Source: Siphonodentalium dalli
Lineage: Eukaryota > Mollusca > Scaphopoda > Gadilida > Siphonodentaliidae
DNA: 64,000 nucleotides
NCBI GenBank assembly: GCA_032622095.1
Contig: CP136061.1
Coordinates: 191,584,369 to 191,648,368 of the forward strand
Direction: 5' to 3'
The notes under the pieces were generated by a model. That model was not told the DNA's origin. It did no database searches and saw nothing but the letters and a program-made list of their open reading frames with translations. Position numbers and translations under genes: made by a program. Positions 1-12,334 of this stretch are shown piece after piece; position 1 is the stretch's first letter, and each line of letters starts with the position of its first letter.

Positions 1-1119
1 CATACTATGGTATGGGTACACATAAAAACAACATGTTCACAGTTTATTACATCAGATAAGTTGAAAATACCATGTTTTGGAGCTTCCTCTTTCAATTAGC
101 CAACGGCTAATATTTTTCCAATTTGGCTAATAAAAATTTCATTTGGCTAAACTTTTTTTGACCCCAAATGGAGACTGAAAATATCGTAAGTGGGATTATA
201 TCGCCGACTGTACAAAGGGTAACCCGATCGCGGACAGTACAAAGGGAAACCCGTCACTCTGCACGAAACAGCAAAAGGTCATTATTTAACATTTAATCCG
301 CTAATCCCCCATTGTCTGTCTGGTCACTCACGGGGCTCCTGCACAATGCATGTTTGTGATGACATTGTATTTATGACAGTCAAGGTTTATGAGCACCAAG
401 TGTAAGACAATAGCTTAATCAGCCAAATGTGAATCACGACAGATATTTTGTGGCTATTTGTCGTCAATACCGATACATTCAAAATAATATGCATGCTTTT
501 ATGACAGATTGTAATTTGATAATGGCGTAACAATATTAAGTTATTAGTTTCCAGATGTCACTTAGATATTTTCGAAAGGATAATTAATATTTAATGATTT
601 ACAAAAAGATATTGATATAAAACAAAAAAATAATGACATTAAGAAGGACGATTCCGGGTTACCCCCTCCCCCCAAATCACTCTTTCACATAAAGATTAAT
701 AAATTTTTAATAAACGATATATATAAAAATATTTCTAGTTCGTCAAAATTAATTAAATTATTGTGTATTTTACCTGTGTCTGTTAGATTTGACGTTTTAG
801 TCATTAACCGACCAGAAAACGATGATTTAATTTGGCCATAGTTTTTTTTTAATTTGGCCAAAAATCATTTGGCTAATTTTTTTTTCATTTGGCTAATAAA
901 ATTTTCATTTGGCTAAACTTTTGGCTAAAGTTTTTTTCGGTCCAGCGCGAACACTGTAAGTAGGCCTTTAACCACTCACCAAAAGTATCATGATTGTGGT
1001 TAAAACCACAATTCCACTCATGATGAAAATTTGGTAATCTCGGCTACTATGGCTGTATTTTATATATATCTCAATCTTAAATGTCTTTTGAAACTCTTAG
1101 TATTGACAAAACTACCTAC
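1..1119 (-). other. ITPR intron, partial (3' of exon 12)
   Basis: No coding signal. Bases 1-30 resemble the palindromic tail seen at 30540-30570. Around 98-160 and 830-935 the 10-mer ATTTGGCTAA (and ATTTGGCCAA) recurs about eight times on the + strand. Two near copies of a 20-mer around ACAAAGGGTAACCCG lie at about 210-255. The rest is AT-rich. Confidence 0.7.
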
Positions 1120-1251
1120 CTGTATTGTCATGTTACCACCCTCCAGTAATGCTATGCCCAGCTCGACAGTCTCCTGGAATATCTTGGTACTTGTGTTGTT
1201 GATAATCAGATCTACCAGTAGGTTTGACGCACCTTGTCTGTCCAAGTGATT
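1120..1251 (-). CDS. ITPR: ITPR exon 12 of window (44 codons)
   Basis: Phase 0/0. The acceptor is ATATTACAG and the donor ATACAG|GTAGGT. The peptide NHLDRQGASNLLVDLI and IALLEGGNMTIQ matches HLDKEGASNLVIDLIMN and IALLEGGNTTIQ. The next vertebrate block (HSFFCRLTED) is not encoded in 1-1119, so the gene continues beyond the window edge. Confidence 0.96.
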
Positions 1252-3185
1252 CTGTAATATTCAAGGAGAGATTAAGTACAACAACAATTAAGTTGTAACA
1301 GCATGTATAAAAAATCATTAGACCAATGGTACTAGTTAGTCCACAATGTATCTGGAGCAAGCCTGTTAAAACATTATATTCCAAAAGTCATAAGTTTATA
1401 ATCACAAATCAAAAACTAGCGTCGCACAGCGACCGCGTTTATCCCGTCGGGTCGCTAAAACATGACAGCTAGAGAGACACGTTTGCAGTTGTTTACCAAA
1501 ACTAAGAATAGAACCAAAACAAGATCACGTGCCCGATTGGGTCAGTTGCTAAATAAAGATTTGACCCCCGAAGCCATTGAAATAGTAATTGAGAGGAGTT
1601 TTATCGGGTTGAGTACCTTTAACATGCAGTACTATATGATCATTAATAAGATTTAATAAGTAAACATCTGCCTGGTAATTTATTCGCAATGTTACCAAAA
1701 ACTCTCAGCAGCATCAGGGTAATATATAACCAGGGCGCTGATCGTTCTCAGTAAATCGGGAGAGCGGAACTATATCGCCGGAGGCACGTGATCAAGTCGT
1801 GAGAGGGCCAAGGTCTTTTCGCAAGATTTGAAAATTGGGGAAAGTATGTTTTTGTTTGAAATTATCCCCCACACCCTCCCCCTTTTTTTGTTTGTTTGTT
1901 TTGTGATCCTGTGGCATTCGCTTGGCACTGACCAGCAGACATCACTAACCAGGGGGTCTAGTGTCGCGTTTCAGGTCCGGGTTCCCACAGACTCCGCTTG
2001 TTTGCTTGTGGCCATGGCGCATTGTGGGCCAAAAAAGGAAGACGCGAAGCAAGAAATGGATAACTGGACAGTGAACATCCTACCAATAATTTCACGACTA
2101 CCTTTTTGATTAATAATTCATTAAATAAAGGTAGTCAATCAGGCAGACCTGTCTTTGTTGTGTTACGACCCTGCAGGATAAATAATGATGGCTTAATAAA
2201 TATACAATCAACATCGTTCTCGATGCAACTCTGTAGTGCATCAGATGCCTGTTTGTTTCAGTGAAAATTAAAGTAGGTCTTTTTTTGGTTCATTAATATA
2301 ATCAGGGACGTATATATATTCAAGATGACAGTATATTACGAGAAAATTAATAAAAGTGTCAATGACAATGTAACTCAACATGGATAGGGGATAACATCAA
2401 ACATAACAGTATGGAATGCAGAAAGTTTAAATGTTTAAGCAATACCAGCTGTCAACCTGAAGAGCCATGTGAATTTGGGATCAATTTGGTGAAAAATGTT
2501 GGCTGTAGTGTGTGCCAAATGATTTAGTGATGCAAAGAATAAAATCCAAGATGGTTAACGCAGGCGATGTTTTCAATCTAAAATCATTCAAATTTTATGA
2601 CTCTCATCTGGAGGTGATCCTAAACATGCATGTAAATTTTCAATAAATTTCTCCAATAAATGTGGGATGCAGGGTGTGCCAATGGATTCAAATTTAAAAT
2701 CCAAGATGGCTGCTGGTGGCCATGTTTTTTTAAACAAATTTTGGAAAAAATTGATGGCTCCCATTTAGAGGTCACCCCGAAGAACAATATGAATTTTTGC
2801 CGACAATCTGATAAGGGCATGTAGGCCTGTAGGGAGTGCTAAAGGAAATTGATGACGGATGCCGACCCATTGCAATAGCTCAAACTTGACTTCGTCAAGT
2901 TGAGCTAAAAATGCCTGCATTTGAATAACTTGCTATACACACTGCGAGGAAATAAGCCATTCCTGTACTTCTATCCTGTAATGATATTTCTGGCCCAAAT
3001 AAAAGATATCATATCAAAAGATTCACACCACAATACTAGACATAAAACTGGCAAGAGAGTTTGGTCTGTGAGAGTATACTGGCACATTCTAAGAAATTTA
3101 AACCCAAAATTTGAAGGGGAAATAGCATGACATTGTCAAAATGGCTGTATTTTCTTAATATACACTGAGGGGTAATAAGCCATAC
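1252..3185 (-). other. ITPR intron 11 (1.9 kb)
   Basis: Holds a tandem-core element at about 2400-2911. 1390-2390 is unremarkable apart from a GC-richer patch near 1740-1830. ORFs at 1462-1656 and 1828-2109 resemble nothing known and are not called. Confidence 0.75.
2400..2911 (+). mobile_element. Tandem-core element with 3' hairpin (family F, copy 1)
   Basis: Contains degenerate repeats of a unit including ATCCAAGATGGCTGC and GGTCACC, then a spacer with GACGGATGCC, then the stem-loop AACTTGACTTCGTCAAGTT followed by GAGCTAAAA. Related copies lie at 21880-22400 and 33845-34223, and one split by an insertion at about 50640-51960. The build (core repeats, short simple repeat, 3' hairpin) is that of Helentron-derived 'pearl'/HINE elements of bivalves. 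That class is inferred from layout only. Confidence 0.6.
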
Positions 3186-3359
3186 CTGTACTTCTTGCAG
3201 TGACATATCCGACCTACTGAGAAGCTGGAATCCACCAATACCCGGACCTGGACGGATACTGGGACCGTTCATATTCAGTCCATTTGTACTGTCATGTCGA
3301 GATCTCATGTCGGTTCCTTTATAGTACCGAGTCAGCAACCCCTGTCGAAGAGCTTCACC
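3186..3359 (-). CDS. ITPR: ITPR exon 11 of window (58 codons)
   Basis: Phase 0/0. The acceptor TTTTCCAG precedes GGT GAA GCT CTT CGA; the donor is GTACAG|GTATGG. The peptide begins GEALRQGLLTRYYKG, the block right after SII in vertebrates (GEALRQILVNRYYG), and ends SDMSLQEVQ (vertebrate EMSLAEVQ). The middle is Gly/Pro/Asn-rich. The vertebrate PKA motif RRES aligns with RHDS, keeping Arg only at -3. Confidence 0.96.
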
Positions 3360-4070
3360 CTGGAAAACAAGATGAATGATGGCATAAATTTAGCAAATGT
3401 AACCGAATCATGATCTTATGGGCAATAGCTAACTGGAGAAATGATGATGAAAATTTATAACAAATGATATAAAATGTATCATCTGTTGAGAAAAGGGGGA
3501 TGCTTTCTGGAAAGAAAAACCCATTTTTGCCATATGTTGAATGTGTAAAAAGTTGAGCAGATATCAATATAATATTTTAACAATTTTAACATAAAAGAAT
3601 GCAATAGAAGCTTAAAGTTTCTCCTGTTGAGAAATATGGAAATGCTTGCTTAAACCTTTTCTGGAAACTACGGAATGTATACCATGTTAACTGTGTAAAA
3701 AGAGTGTGAGGTAATAATTTTATACATGTATCTCAAATGCACTTTTAATATCACAGAAAGGCACTTTTAATGTCAGAAATTGAACAAATTTATCAACAGT
3801 AGTGGATTTGAAATAAAGTATTAATCGACCCTGTTCATTTATAAGGAAGTCAGCCATTGATTGGGGGGGGGGGCATATTTTATTATATGAATTATATTCA
3901 CAAGAGTGAATAAAAGGAATAAAAGTGATAATATTTTATGTGTTGAACATAGATACTAGTACCAGTTTGGCTCCCAGACTATAATTTTGTTGACATAACA
4001 AAATGGAATTATAACTACAGGTATTCCAGGTTACCACCTGAGCTATCTCATATTTCACGAATGTTTTCTA

Positions 4071-4330
4071 CAGGCCTCAAAATATGGTGCTGGACATTTC
4101 CAGAATGAGTTCCCCAGAGTGAAAATAATGATGCTACCACGCACAGTGGGCTTGCATCACTAAATTCACAATCTGGGGACCTCATTCTGCTTGCGCCTCA
4201 TCTTCTCTGGAAGGTATCTTATTATAAAATTAACAATTTTTTTTATTATCTTTAGAAACTTATTTAAAATGTTTTTTTTTTTTAGTTTAGTTTCTCTATA
4301 TTCCAAAATTGGCAGACGACACAATGCATT
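4071..4330 (+). mobile_element. Family B double-hairpin MITE, truncated
   Basis: Starts CAGGCCTCAAAATATGGTG and holds the first palindrome of the family (TCCCCAGAG.. / ..CTGGGGACCTCATTCTGC), then the AT-rich centre to GGCAGACGACACAATGCAT. The second half present in full copies (12335-12785, 14256-14710) is missing. Confidence 0.7.
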
Positions 4331-4700
4331 TATAAGCAAGGTTTCTGTTATACCGGTATGGGATCCCCTCAATGGCCCTGTTCCCCTAGCCAAGTTTTCC
4401 CCTGTTGAACCGCTAGTTGATTAAAAATTTTAGGTCCCATTCCCCCAGCCCAGATTTCCCCTGCTACCATACCCCAGGACACATATCATGTGTATAAAAG
4501 TATAGAGATGTATAAAACTTCTCTCCATCTTGTTGGGATATCAAGAAGGAATTTTAGAGGACAACTTTATTTGATATCTTTTCAAGAATACAGGTGCCGA
4601 ACGCATTATTACAGAAATTGCATACCCAAACCGACGTGGTGGCAACATCACTAGAATACATCTCTTTGGAGTTGAGCTAGTTACATTGCAGTTACAGTAG

Positions 4701-4923
4701 TCAGTAATGCCCTAAATAATCGACTCCTTAAGGCTTAACCACAACAGAATTATGGGTAATTTTTCAGGATTTAGTCGGAAATATGGCTTGTTGCCCTTCA
4801 TCGGAAAGATCTCAGTGAGAGCTTTCCGATGAATGGCAACAAGCCATATTTCCGACTAAATCCTGAAAAATTACCCATAATTCTGCTGTGGTTAAGGAGT
4901 TGATTATTTAGGGCATTACTGTA
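4701..4923. mobile_element. Family A fold-back MITE, copy 1
   Basis: Nearly perfect inverted repeat with ~105 bp arms. It starts CAGTAATGCCCTAAATAATC and ends with the complement; the turn is CTCAGTGAGAG. Terminal CAGT...ACTG with TA flanks in most copies points to the Tc1/mariner superfamily. It is non-autonomous. Subfamily mark: GTAATTTTT in one arm and AAAAATTAC in the other. Confidence 0.88.
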
Positions 4924-5468
4924 GGTTACGAAAAATTGTCTGCAGTTAAATTGTACTTGGAGATTGTCTCTATGTTTTATGTTGCCAAATACATTCCACT
5001 TTATAATTTTGCACAGGTTCTACCATAATTTAGGTTTAAATTCAGATCTCATGGTGGGTTACCAGCTAGGATACAGAAGGGAATGTTTTTTTTTTGTAAG
5101 AAACATGTAATAAAATGCAGTCCTATAAAAAAATTCTGTACCGTTGTAAACATGAAATTGCTCAGTCTTCCATCAACAGGATAACATGATGAACACATTT
5201 GAAAAATTAACCTATAATATTATTATATACATACTGAATACACTCATAAATGAAGAAGAAACATAAGAGAGATGCACCAAGTGACCATTGTGCAATCAAT
5301 ATAATTCAATTCGGAGTGCTGGAAACCTAAGAAACCAACAGCAATCAATCTCACATGAAATAAAAAGAACTAAAAGTAAAATAAAATATAATTAAGCAAT
5401 AATGTGGCGGCATGAGCAATGAAGACAAACTAAAAAAAAATCTGTTTTGCTATCGGAAACAATACATT

Positions 5469-5912
5469 AAAGATGCATAATCCGAATTAACACTCCCAAA
5501 TTACTATTTCTTTGGCTTCGGGGGAAAAAATATTTGATTCGAGTCGAGAAACCCACCCATCAAAGCTCAGAGTGACCAGATATCAATTTTTGAAATTTGT
5601 TATTTCTTGAGATACATGTATGTACTTATTGGTGGCCTGGAAAAAAATTGTCTAGGCGACGGTCTTGGACCAAATTGCAGATGAAGATGGATAACTCTAA
5701 ATTCAAGTGGCTTTGGGTGTTAAGATATTTGAAAATACGGCCATATTTCGTTGATTAAAATGTTGATAAATAATTTTATACTATAGTTGACAGTGGTTAG
5801 TATTATTTTGAGGCAATTCATTGATTCTGATAACTGAAGCAGCATTTCAAAATATTTTCTTGTTGTTGTAATCTGATATGGGGACTATCAAATCAGATTG
5901 AGTACCTTTAAA
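5469..5912 (+). repeat. Family D dispersed repeat, copy 1 (~445 bp)
   Basis: Begins AAAGATGCATAATCCGAATT and ends GATTGAGTACCTTTAAA. Shared landmarks are CTTCGGGGG, GCTCAGAGTGA, GATGAAGATGGATAACTCTA and GTTGTTGTAATCTGAT. Other copies: 14936-15370, 19796-21343 (split), 44688-45096, and a 5' stub at 39388/43879. No terminal inverted repeat or ORF was seen; class unknown. Confidence 0.8.
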
Positions 5913-6304
5913 TAAGATTTTCGCCCATATCAGGGTTCGAACCTGCAAACTGTGATCATTATATAGATTTCACATGATGGAATTCAATGTTAAGAAACAA
6001 ACCACCATCCACCATGGAGGATATTTACAAATGACATCCTAATTCTTTTCTTTGTAAAGAACTTTAGAATCGTTAGTAAATATCTTCCATTGTTGTTTGT
6101 ATCTCTATGTTGATTGCCATCTTGTTAATCCTATCTATAACAAGAGATGGAATGTCATCCGGTGCATACCCCCTTGTGTCATACTGCCTATTGTGGGCAT
6201 ATCTATAACCTATGACTGATATACTCATACAGATGGACCCAAATATCAGTATTTTCATCCAAACAAAGATGAATAATTAAAGAATGAAAATGTAATCAAA
6301 ACGA

Positions 6305-6655
6305 TTGAACATGCCATTGTGTCCTTATAGTGGTGAACATCCATACCAAATTTCATTGAGATCCGACAATTACTTTTCAAGTTATGACATGAACAGACAT
6401 CAGACGGACCAAAAGATGAATAACTCTAGAATGGAAAATCCAAAAACAAAACCGATGGAACCCTCTGTTGAATGTCCTCATAGTAGTGAACATCCATACC
6501 AAATTTCATTGAGATCCGAGCACTACTGTTCAAGTTATGACATGAACTGATATTGGACAGATAGACATATGGACGCACATACCGATGAACGAATGGATGG
6601 ACGGTGCAAACAGTATACCCTCCTCTTTTTTTTAAACGGGGGTATAATAATATAA
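6305..6655 (+). mobile_element. Tandem-core element with 3' hairpin (family K)
   Basis: Two ~153 bp core units sharing CATACCAAATTTCATTGAGA, then a GGACAGATAGAC/GGATGGACGG simple-repeat stretch, then a hairpin TATACCCTCC ... GGGGGTATA. It has the same modular layout as families F and J but unrelated core sequence. The ORF over it (6305-6550) is an artefact of the tandem repeat. Confidence 0.65.
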
Positions 6656-6714
6656 ACTGAAGATGGTCTAAGGCCGAAAGTTTTTGAAAAAAGCGAGTTT
6701 ATTTAATTACAATA

Positions 6715-6933
6715 CATTTAACATTGTATTCTCTTATATATGCGAGTCTCCCATATGGAGCCTTGCATATATAAGAGAATGCACTGCTTACAAGGTCAAG
6801 GTAAATATTGTCAGGCCAATGTATTCTCTTAAATGTGCGAGGCTCCCTATGAGAGACTCACATATATATAAAAGAATACATTGGCACAGAGTTTTCACAA
6901 AATTTCAGGAAGCTCCAATCATGGAAGGGTTAA
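6715..6933. mobile_element. Family C palindromic MITE, copy 1
   Basis: Two consecutive palindromes built on TCTTATATATGCGAG ... CATATATAAGAGAA, separated by AAGGTCAAGGTAAATATTGT. It ends CATGGAAGGGTTAA, the family terminus (TTAACCCTTNCATGACTGGA on the other strand). Related copies: 33518-33769, 34716-34896, 37914-38130. Confidence 0.78.
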
Positions 6934-7064
6934 AAGGGACATATAATATTCGATGACTAACTTGAATTCAAGAATTTATTGGGTTCATTTGCATTCCTGG
7001 AGTCGAAATAAGCTGATATCATATAAAAGTTATACTCGTATATATTCTTCATATACTCTGAAAG

Positions 7065-7140
7065 CAGGCCTCATAATATCGTGCTGGACATTAGTAGAAG
7101 GAGGTCCCATCAGGGTGAATTTAGTGATGCCCCACATTAC
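7065..7140 (+). repeat. Family B fragment
   Basis: GCAGGCCTCATAATATCGTG then GAGGTCCCATCAGGGTGAAT matches the 5' end of family B. It breaks off just before the pogo-like element at 7154. Confidence 0.6.
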
Positions 7141-7153
7141 TAACTATTGCTAT

Positions 7154-7693
7154 TACAGTAAAACATCTCTGAACCGGACCATATATAAACAGAATCTCTC
7201 TCCATACCAAACAAACTGTGCAGTCCACAATTCACACAGGTGAACCAAAACCTCTCTGAACCGGACCATATATAAACAGAATCTCTCTCCATACCAAACA
7301 AACTGTGCAGTCCACAATTCACACAGGTGAATCCTCACTAAAATTACCTCTGTAAACCAAAACCTCTCCATTTCAAATACCAAATTAACGAAACACCATT
7401 CATTTTGACCTCCATAAACGAAATGGAGACAAGATGATTATAAAGTTGGTCTTTAAATGTTTTAGTTGTTTTGTACATGTGCATCCTCAGGCGACACCAA
7501 TTTATTCAATTAGTTGGTTTATGAACCCGTTAACAACCTATCCCCTTATGTTTGTAAACCAAACTAATTTACATCTTGATCACTGTTAGTTTCATGATTT
7601 CGTGATGGTGCTATTTTCTATAAACAAACACCTCTCCAAACCAAACAGAGAGGTCAGTCCAAAGGTTGTTCGTTTTGTAGAGCTTTTACTGTA
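7154..7693. mobile_element. pogo/Tc1-mariner-like MITE (540 bp)
   Basis: Ends are TACAGTAAAACATCTCTGAA and GTAGAGCTTTTACTGTA, so the termini are CAGTAAAA...TTTTACTG with a TA duplication. An 87 bp unit starting CTCTGAACCGGACC is tandemly duplicated at about 7168-7340 and produces mirrored ORFs. There is no transposase. Confidence 0.75.
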
Positions 7694-9500
7694 CATCACA
7701 GAAAATGCTTGAAATGCTTTATTTATAACATAATAATAACTGGGACCTGGTTTTATTTTTGAGTAGATAAAATTTTCTATCTCTTTGATGATAAGACTTT
7801 CCATGGGATACAAAATTTGTCTATTAGTTCAATACATGTATATATTTTGTAACTGCTTGAGTGTTTTTGAGTTCAATATATATTTCTTAACCTGTTTGAG
7901 GCTATTTCAAACACAACAATAACAAACATGAGCTGAGGTTGAAGTTAATCTTGGAAGATTATGAAGTCCTTTAACTATTTAACACTTAATACTTAATGTC
8001 GCTGAACACCTGGTGATGTGATTTCACATTGCCACCCTACTCTCGTGACACATTTTGACGTGTTTATAAATTCCCAAATGTTTTAATTAAAAAAAATCAA
8101 TTGAAATTTTTAAAGCATTCGCCTGCAATCAGCAAACACAAACTCATTTGGGAAGAAGTTATTGTGATGTGCATAGTGCGACAATTATTCAACTTTTTAC
8201 AGCTCTGAACATGTGAGTAATTTTATACCTGGGTTTTCCATGTTTTGATAATTACCTGCCAAGATAAATCAACTATTTCGTTAATAATAAACAAGGGACT
8301 TATCATTTTGATGCCTCGTCATATTTTAAGTCATGTTTCTATATTAAATCAACTTATTTCCTGTTTAGATGAACATTTCAGTAATATAGATTATCAAAAG
8401 TTCATTACATGGCGTTTTGATGATATCCATAGTTGTTTGCCACATCACAGGTATTCAACAGACATATAAAATCAAGTCACTAGGTGTTAAAGTGTTTGAC
8501 TTAAGGCTTTCCTTGATGGGTGTATGGTTAATAAATATACATATTGTATTATCAATATCAACAGATTAAAATTGTCAAATTAATTATGAATGTCTCCTCA
8601 GTCTTGAGATTCAGGTATTTCTAGATTCACAGTAAAAAAAATCCTAGAACTCTGACTGTTTGGTTTAGAGTTAGTTCGGGGATATTAATAATGCCTGAGG
8701 AAAATTTCCAGTTAAAAGTAACTTCATGCTGCCACAAAATGAGAAGAGGTGGCTTTTTAGGTGAAGTGCATACGTTAGAAAACTGGTGGCAATTTGTCAA
8801 ATTGAAATTTCAAATTTGGAACTAATTTTGAAATACATGTATGAAGTCTTTGTAGTGCTATACTGCACATCCTCAACATATATGAATAATAGTCAAGCCA
8901 AATGTGTGAAAATGACTCTATTTTAATGTATAATGTAGCTAGTTAGAATTTGAATTGATATCCAGCATGGGCTGCCATATTTATGTGTATAAAATGTGTG
9001 CTCTCACTCTGTAACTACATTACACAAACTAATTTGTTTGGAAAGTTTTATTTTCAACAGGAATAATAAAATGGCAAAAATGTGAGAATCATGGGTTATA
9101 ATCTTTAGGACAAAGGGTGTTAACTTCAAAATAAAATTAGAACACTCAAAGCAATTATCAATAAACAGATGTTGCATGAAATCTATTCTAAACATAACTG
9201 ATGGCTTGGCATGTTTGATTGATATAAGAGCGCAGTATGCCTGATCTCTAACGTTATTCTGCACTTGGCTCAATTATAGACAGAAACACATAACTACATT
9301 TTGTAGAAAATCGCCAGTTTGCTCTTAAATTGGGTCTTAACCATATAAAGATTCGCATAACTGAGGCAAGAATGAACCTCACATTGATAAGTTCCCACAA
9401 CACATTGCTCCAATTGGCTACCCATTAAACCCATTGTGTACATTTTATTACTATCACAATGACTGAATACCACTCAGTCGTTGTTCTCAAAATGTTTTAG

Positions 9501-9580
9501 GGCGATTGTGGCTTAGTTGATAAAGTGCAGGGGGACATTATGCAAACATGAGCCATCTGGACAGCTGATTCAAATCCTGA
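9501..9580 (+). repeat. tRNA-like head of a decayed SINE
   Basis: GTGGCTTAGTTGATAAAG fits a pol III A box and CTGATTCAAATCCTG a B box, about 50 bp apart. No tRNA acceptor pairing or clean cloverleaf is visible, so this is read as a SINE remnant. The right side is cut by the hAT-like element at 9629. Confidence 0.5.
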
Positions 9581-9628
9581 TAATCACGGACCTGTGATTC
9601 ATGCAAAGAGGAGTTAGCATTATGCATG

Positions 9629-10662
9629 TAGGGCTCTGCGAATTGGGTGTTCTCATTTCGATTTGAATCTCAAATAGAATCAGGCAAACGATTCCAAATC
9701 GAATCAAATCGAATCTCGAATCGAATCATTGTTACTGAGCCAATTGAGTTCAAATACATAGAACTTCGAAGAAACACCTAAAATTGCCTGGCGAAAACCG
9801 CCTGGTGATCAACGTTCTAGTGCAATATGCGCAGATACAATTTCTGTGCCTAAGCAATCGTTGAGTACAGATAAGAGCATACATGCATGAGAGAACCAAT
9901 GTCGACATAAAGCATACCACATTATGCCTGTTTCATTTCATTGAAAAGTATTTTTCGCTACACATGTGATGATTGTGTTGTCTGTCGCTTGAACGGACAG
10001 ACTTACCGGACAATGTTTCAAAAATACTCAGGACTTTGATTCAGACTCGCATTTACGCAAATCAAACAAAGATCTAAAATCTGGCATACATGTGTGTTAT
10101 GGAATTCCCATGATTCCTGCAATGACACCAGCACATAGCCTTTTTGGCAATTTTGTTGTTCACTTATGTCATTCTTACAATTAATTATAGATAGTTGGCG
10201 ATAACATTACATGTCCTGCCATCGGGCATAATGGTACATGTGTACTTTTAAGTCATTTACTACGTAAATATAGTGAATTTTCTTTTCTGGTAAGAGCATT
10301 GTGGTCTGTTGAAAGCACGAAAATGCACCTGTCACTAAAGGTTCATCAATCATGATCAATCCGAATCATGGTACAGTAATGCTCTAATTAATCAAACTCT
10401 TAACCACAGCAGAATTATGGGTAACTTTTCAGGATTTAGTTGGAAATATGGCTTGTTGCCATTCACCGAAAAGCTCTCGGCGAGAGCTTTCCGATGAATG
10501 GCAACAAGCCATATTTCCGACTAATTCCTGAAAAGTTACCCATAATTCTGCTGTGGTTAAGAGGTCGATTAATTAGAGAATTACTGTAGCTGATTTTGAA
10601 TCAAATCAAATCTGACGAACGATTTTGAATTGCATCGAATTGAATCGATTCGCAGAGCCCTA
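9629..10662. mobile_element. hAT-like non-autonomous element (1.03 kb)
   Basis: Termini are TAGGGCTCTGCGAATTG and CGATTCGCAGAGCCCTA. Flanks TATGCATG and GATGCATA are a 6/8 match to an 8 bp duplication. Subterminal sequence is rich in GAATCGAATC-type repeats. There is no ORF. MITE A copy 2 (10372-10588) sits inside near the right end and is therefore younger. Confidence 0.72.
10372..10588. mobile_element. Family A fold-back MITE, copy 2
   Basis: TA-flanked, CAGTAATGCTCTAATTAATC at the left and its complement (imperfect) at the right. The hairpin turn is CTCTCGGCGAGAG. Subfamily mark: GTAACTTTT / AAAAGTTAC. Nested in the hAT-like element 9629-10662. Confidence 0.9.
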
Positions 10663-11445
10663 GATGCATATATCTGGACAAGTTTGTCAGCTGCTTTCTG
10701 GGGGAGGGGGGGGGGGGTTTCAGTGATTTCTACTTGTAAAGGATTGATCTGGCAAAATTAACCCTCTGCATGATCTTTCCTCCCATCCATAAACTAATGT
10801 CATGATTAGGCCTAGCAGCTACAACAACGACAACAACCACAATAAACTTAAACCACAATGATCTAGACAAATGTTTTGGATCATACTAACGAAACATCCA
10901 AAACTTAAATTATACTGTAATTTCTGAATGTGGTGTATTATAACATGCATATCTATTAAATCTTACACCCAGTTTGAAAGACTCAACACACTTCAAACAG
11001 ATTAAAAAAACAACATTTCTATCACTGAAAGATATGAGAAAACAACAATGAATATTTAAATGAAGGTACGATCTGGAATCTAGCTCATGATTGATGGCAA
11101 TTATTACAAAGTCAGATGGTCGCATTTATGAAGGCATTTAAAAAAATAATACACTTTAAATTATTGACCACATGGAAGACTAGGCAAGCTCGTGATCACT
11201 ATAATGATAATAAAATACATCTTTTGATTCACTATATGGCAATTATCTATGAAATTGTAGCAGATATAAAAGTTCATGGGTGAAAAGTATCTAGGATGAA
11301 AGTGTTTGGTGTGACTTCTTTGGTAGAGGTATGTACCCATCAGTGGATCGTATGAGAGGCAATTAGCACTTATGTTTATCCATATCATCCAGTATCAATG
11401 TGGAAGGACTAATGAGTCATGCATATCTATAAACATCCATACAGT

Positions 11446-12006
11446 GGTATGCGGCTGATACGGACCCTGGCTCTTACGGACCCTGGCTCTTATGGACCCT
11501 GGCTCATATGGACCACCGGCTGATACGGACCCTGGCTTATATGGACCCCGGCTCATACAGACCTCAATTAAAATATGCAATTTTCAAACTTATATTTATG
11601 AATTTAATATATAATTATGATTGTCTTTTCACACATATATCTATATTCATTGAGAATTTCGGTGATGTTCTGGCTTGAAAAAACATTTATTGAATCGTGT
11701 TAATCTCTTTACCGTTGTATGTGTGTGATCCCTTTATGTCGTTGTATAAACAGACACGCAGTGATGAATGGTCAGTGAATGGTGATCAGGATGAATCCAC
11801 TGAGTTTGATTTGTTATGAAAACATGTTATTTCAGTATGTATGTTGTCAGTATTTTAATTTATTTAAATAAAAATAAAAAATAAAATTGTATATTTTAAT
11901 TGAGATCCGTATAAGCCGAGGGTCCGTATAAGCCGAGGGTCCGTATAAGCCAGGGTCCATATCAGCCGGAGGTCCGTATGAGCCAGGGTCCGTATCAGCC
12001 GGCATT
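11446..12006. mobile_element. MULE-like element with repeat-built TIRs (561 bp)
   Basis: A 9 bp target duplication CCATACAGT lies at 11437-11445 and 12007-12015. TIRs of ~120 bp are made of 17-19 bp tandem units of the form GGCTNATACGGACCCT, about six per end, and end at CTCAATTAAAATAT. A 9 bp TSD with long TIRs is typical of Mutator-like elements. No transposase. The target is the left tip of MITE A copy 3. Confidence 0.85.
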
Positions 12007-12009
12007 CCA

Positions 12010-12224
12010 TACAGTAATGCTCTAAATAATTGACTCCTTAACCACAGCAGAATTATGGTAACTTTTCAGGATTTAGTCGGAAAATGGCTTGTTGACATTC
12101 TTCGGAAAGCTCTCACTGAGAGCTTTCAAATGAATGGCAACAAGCCATATTTCCGACTAAATCCTGAAAAGTTACCCATAATTCTGCTGTGGTTAAGGAG
12201 TCAATTATTTAGAGCATTACTGTA
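12010..12224. mobile_element. Family A fold-back MITE, copy 3
   Basis: CAGTAATGCTCTAAATAATT at the left and AATTATTTAGAGCATTACTG at the right: the arms match each other, including changes from other copies. Its first bases form part of the 9 bp duplication of the MULE-like element at 11446, so this MITE was there first. Confidence 0.9.
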
Positions 12225-12334
12225 TACTGAGACCTTCCTCACTCAGACATGTACTGCTACGATTGACTACATGCCAATGTTAAACTTGAGGCTAACCAGT
12301 TATTTCAGAGTATCATGCATAAAGTTATTAACAT

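Noticed and set aside
5925-5950. tRNA or SINE at CAGGGTTCGAACCTG
   Set aside because: Only a palindromic B-box-like word, with no A box at the right distance on either strand.
9501-9580. Functional tRNA gene
   Set aside because: A- and B-box-like sequences are present but there is no matching acceptor stem or proper anticodon arm; better seen as a SINE remnant.
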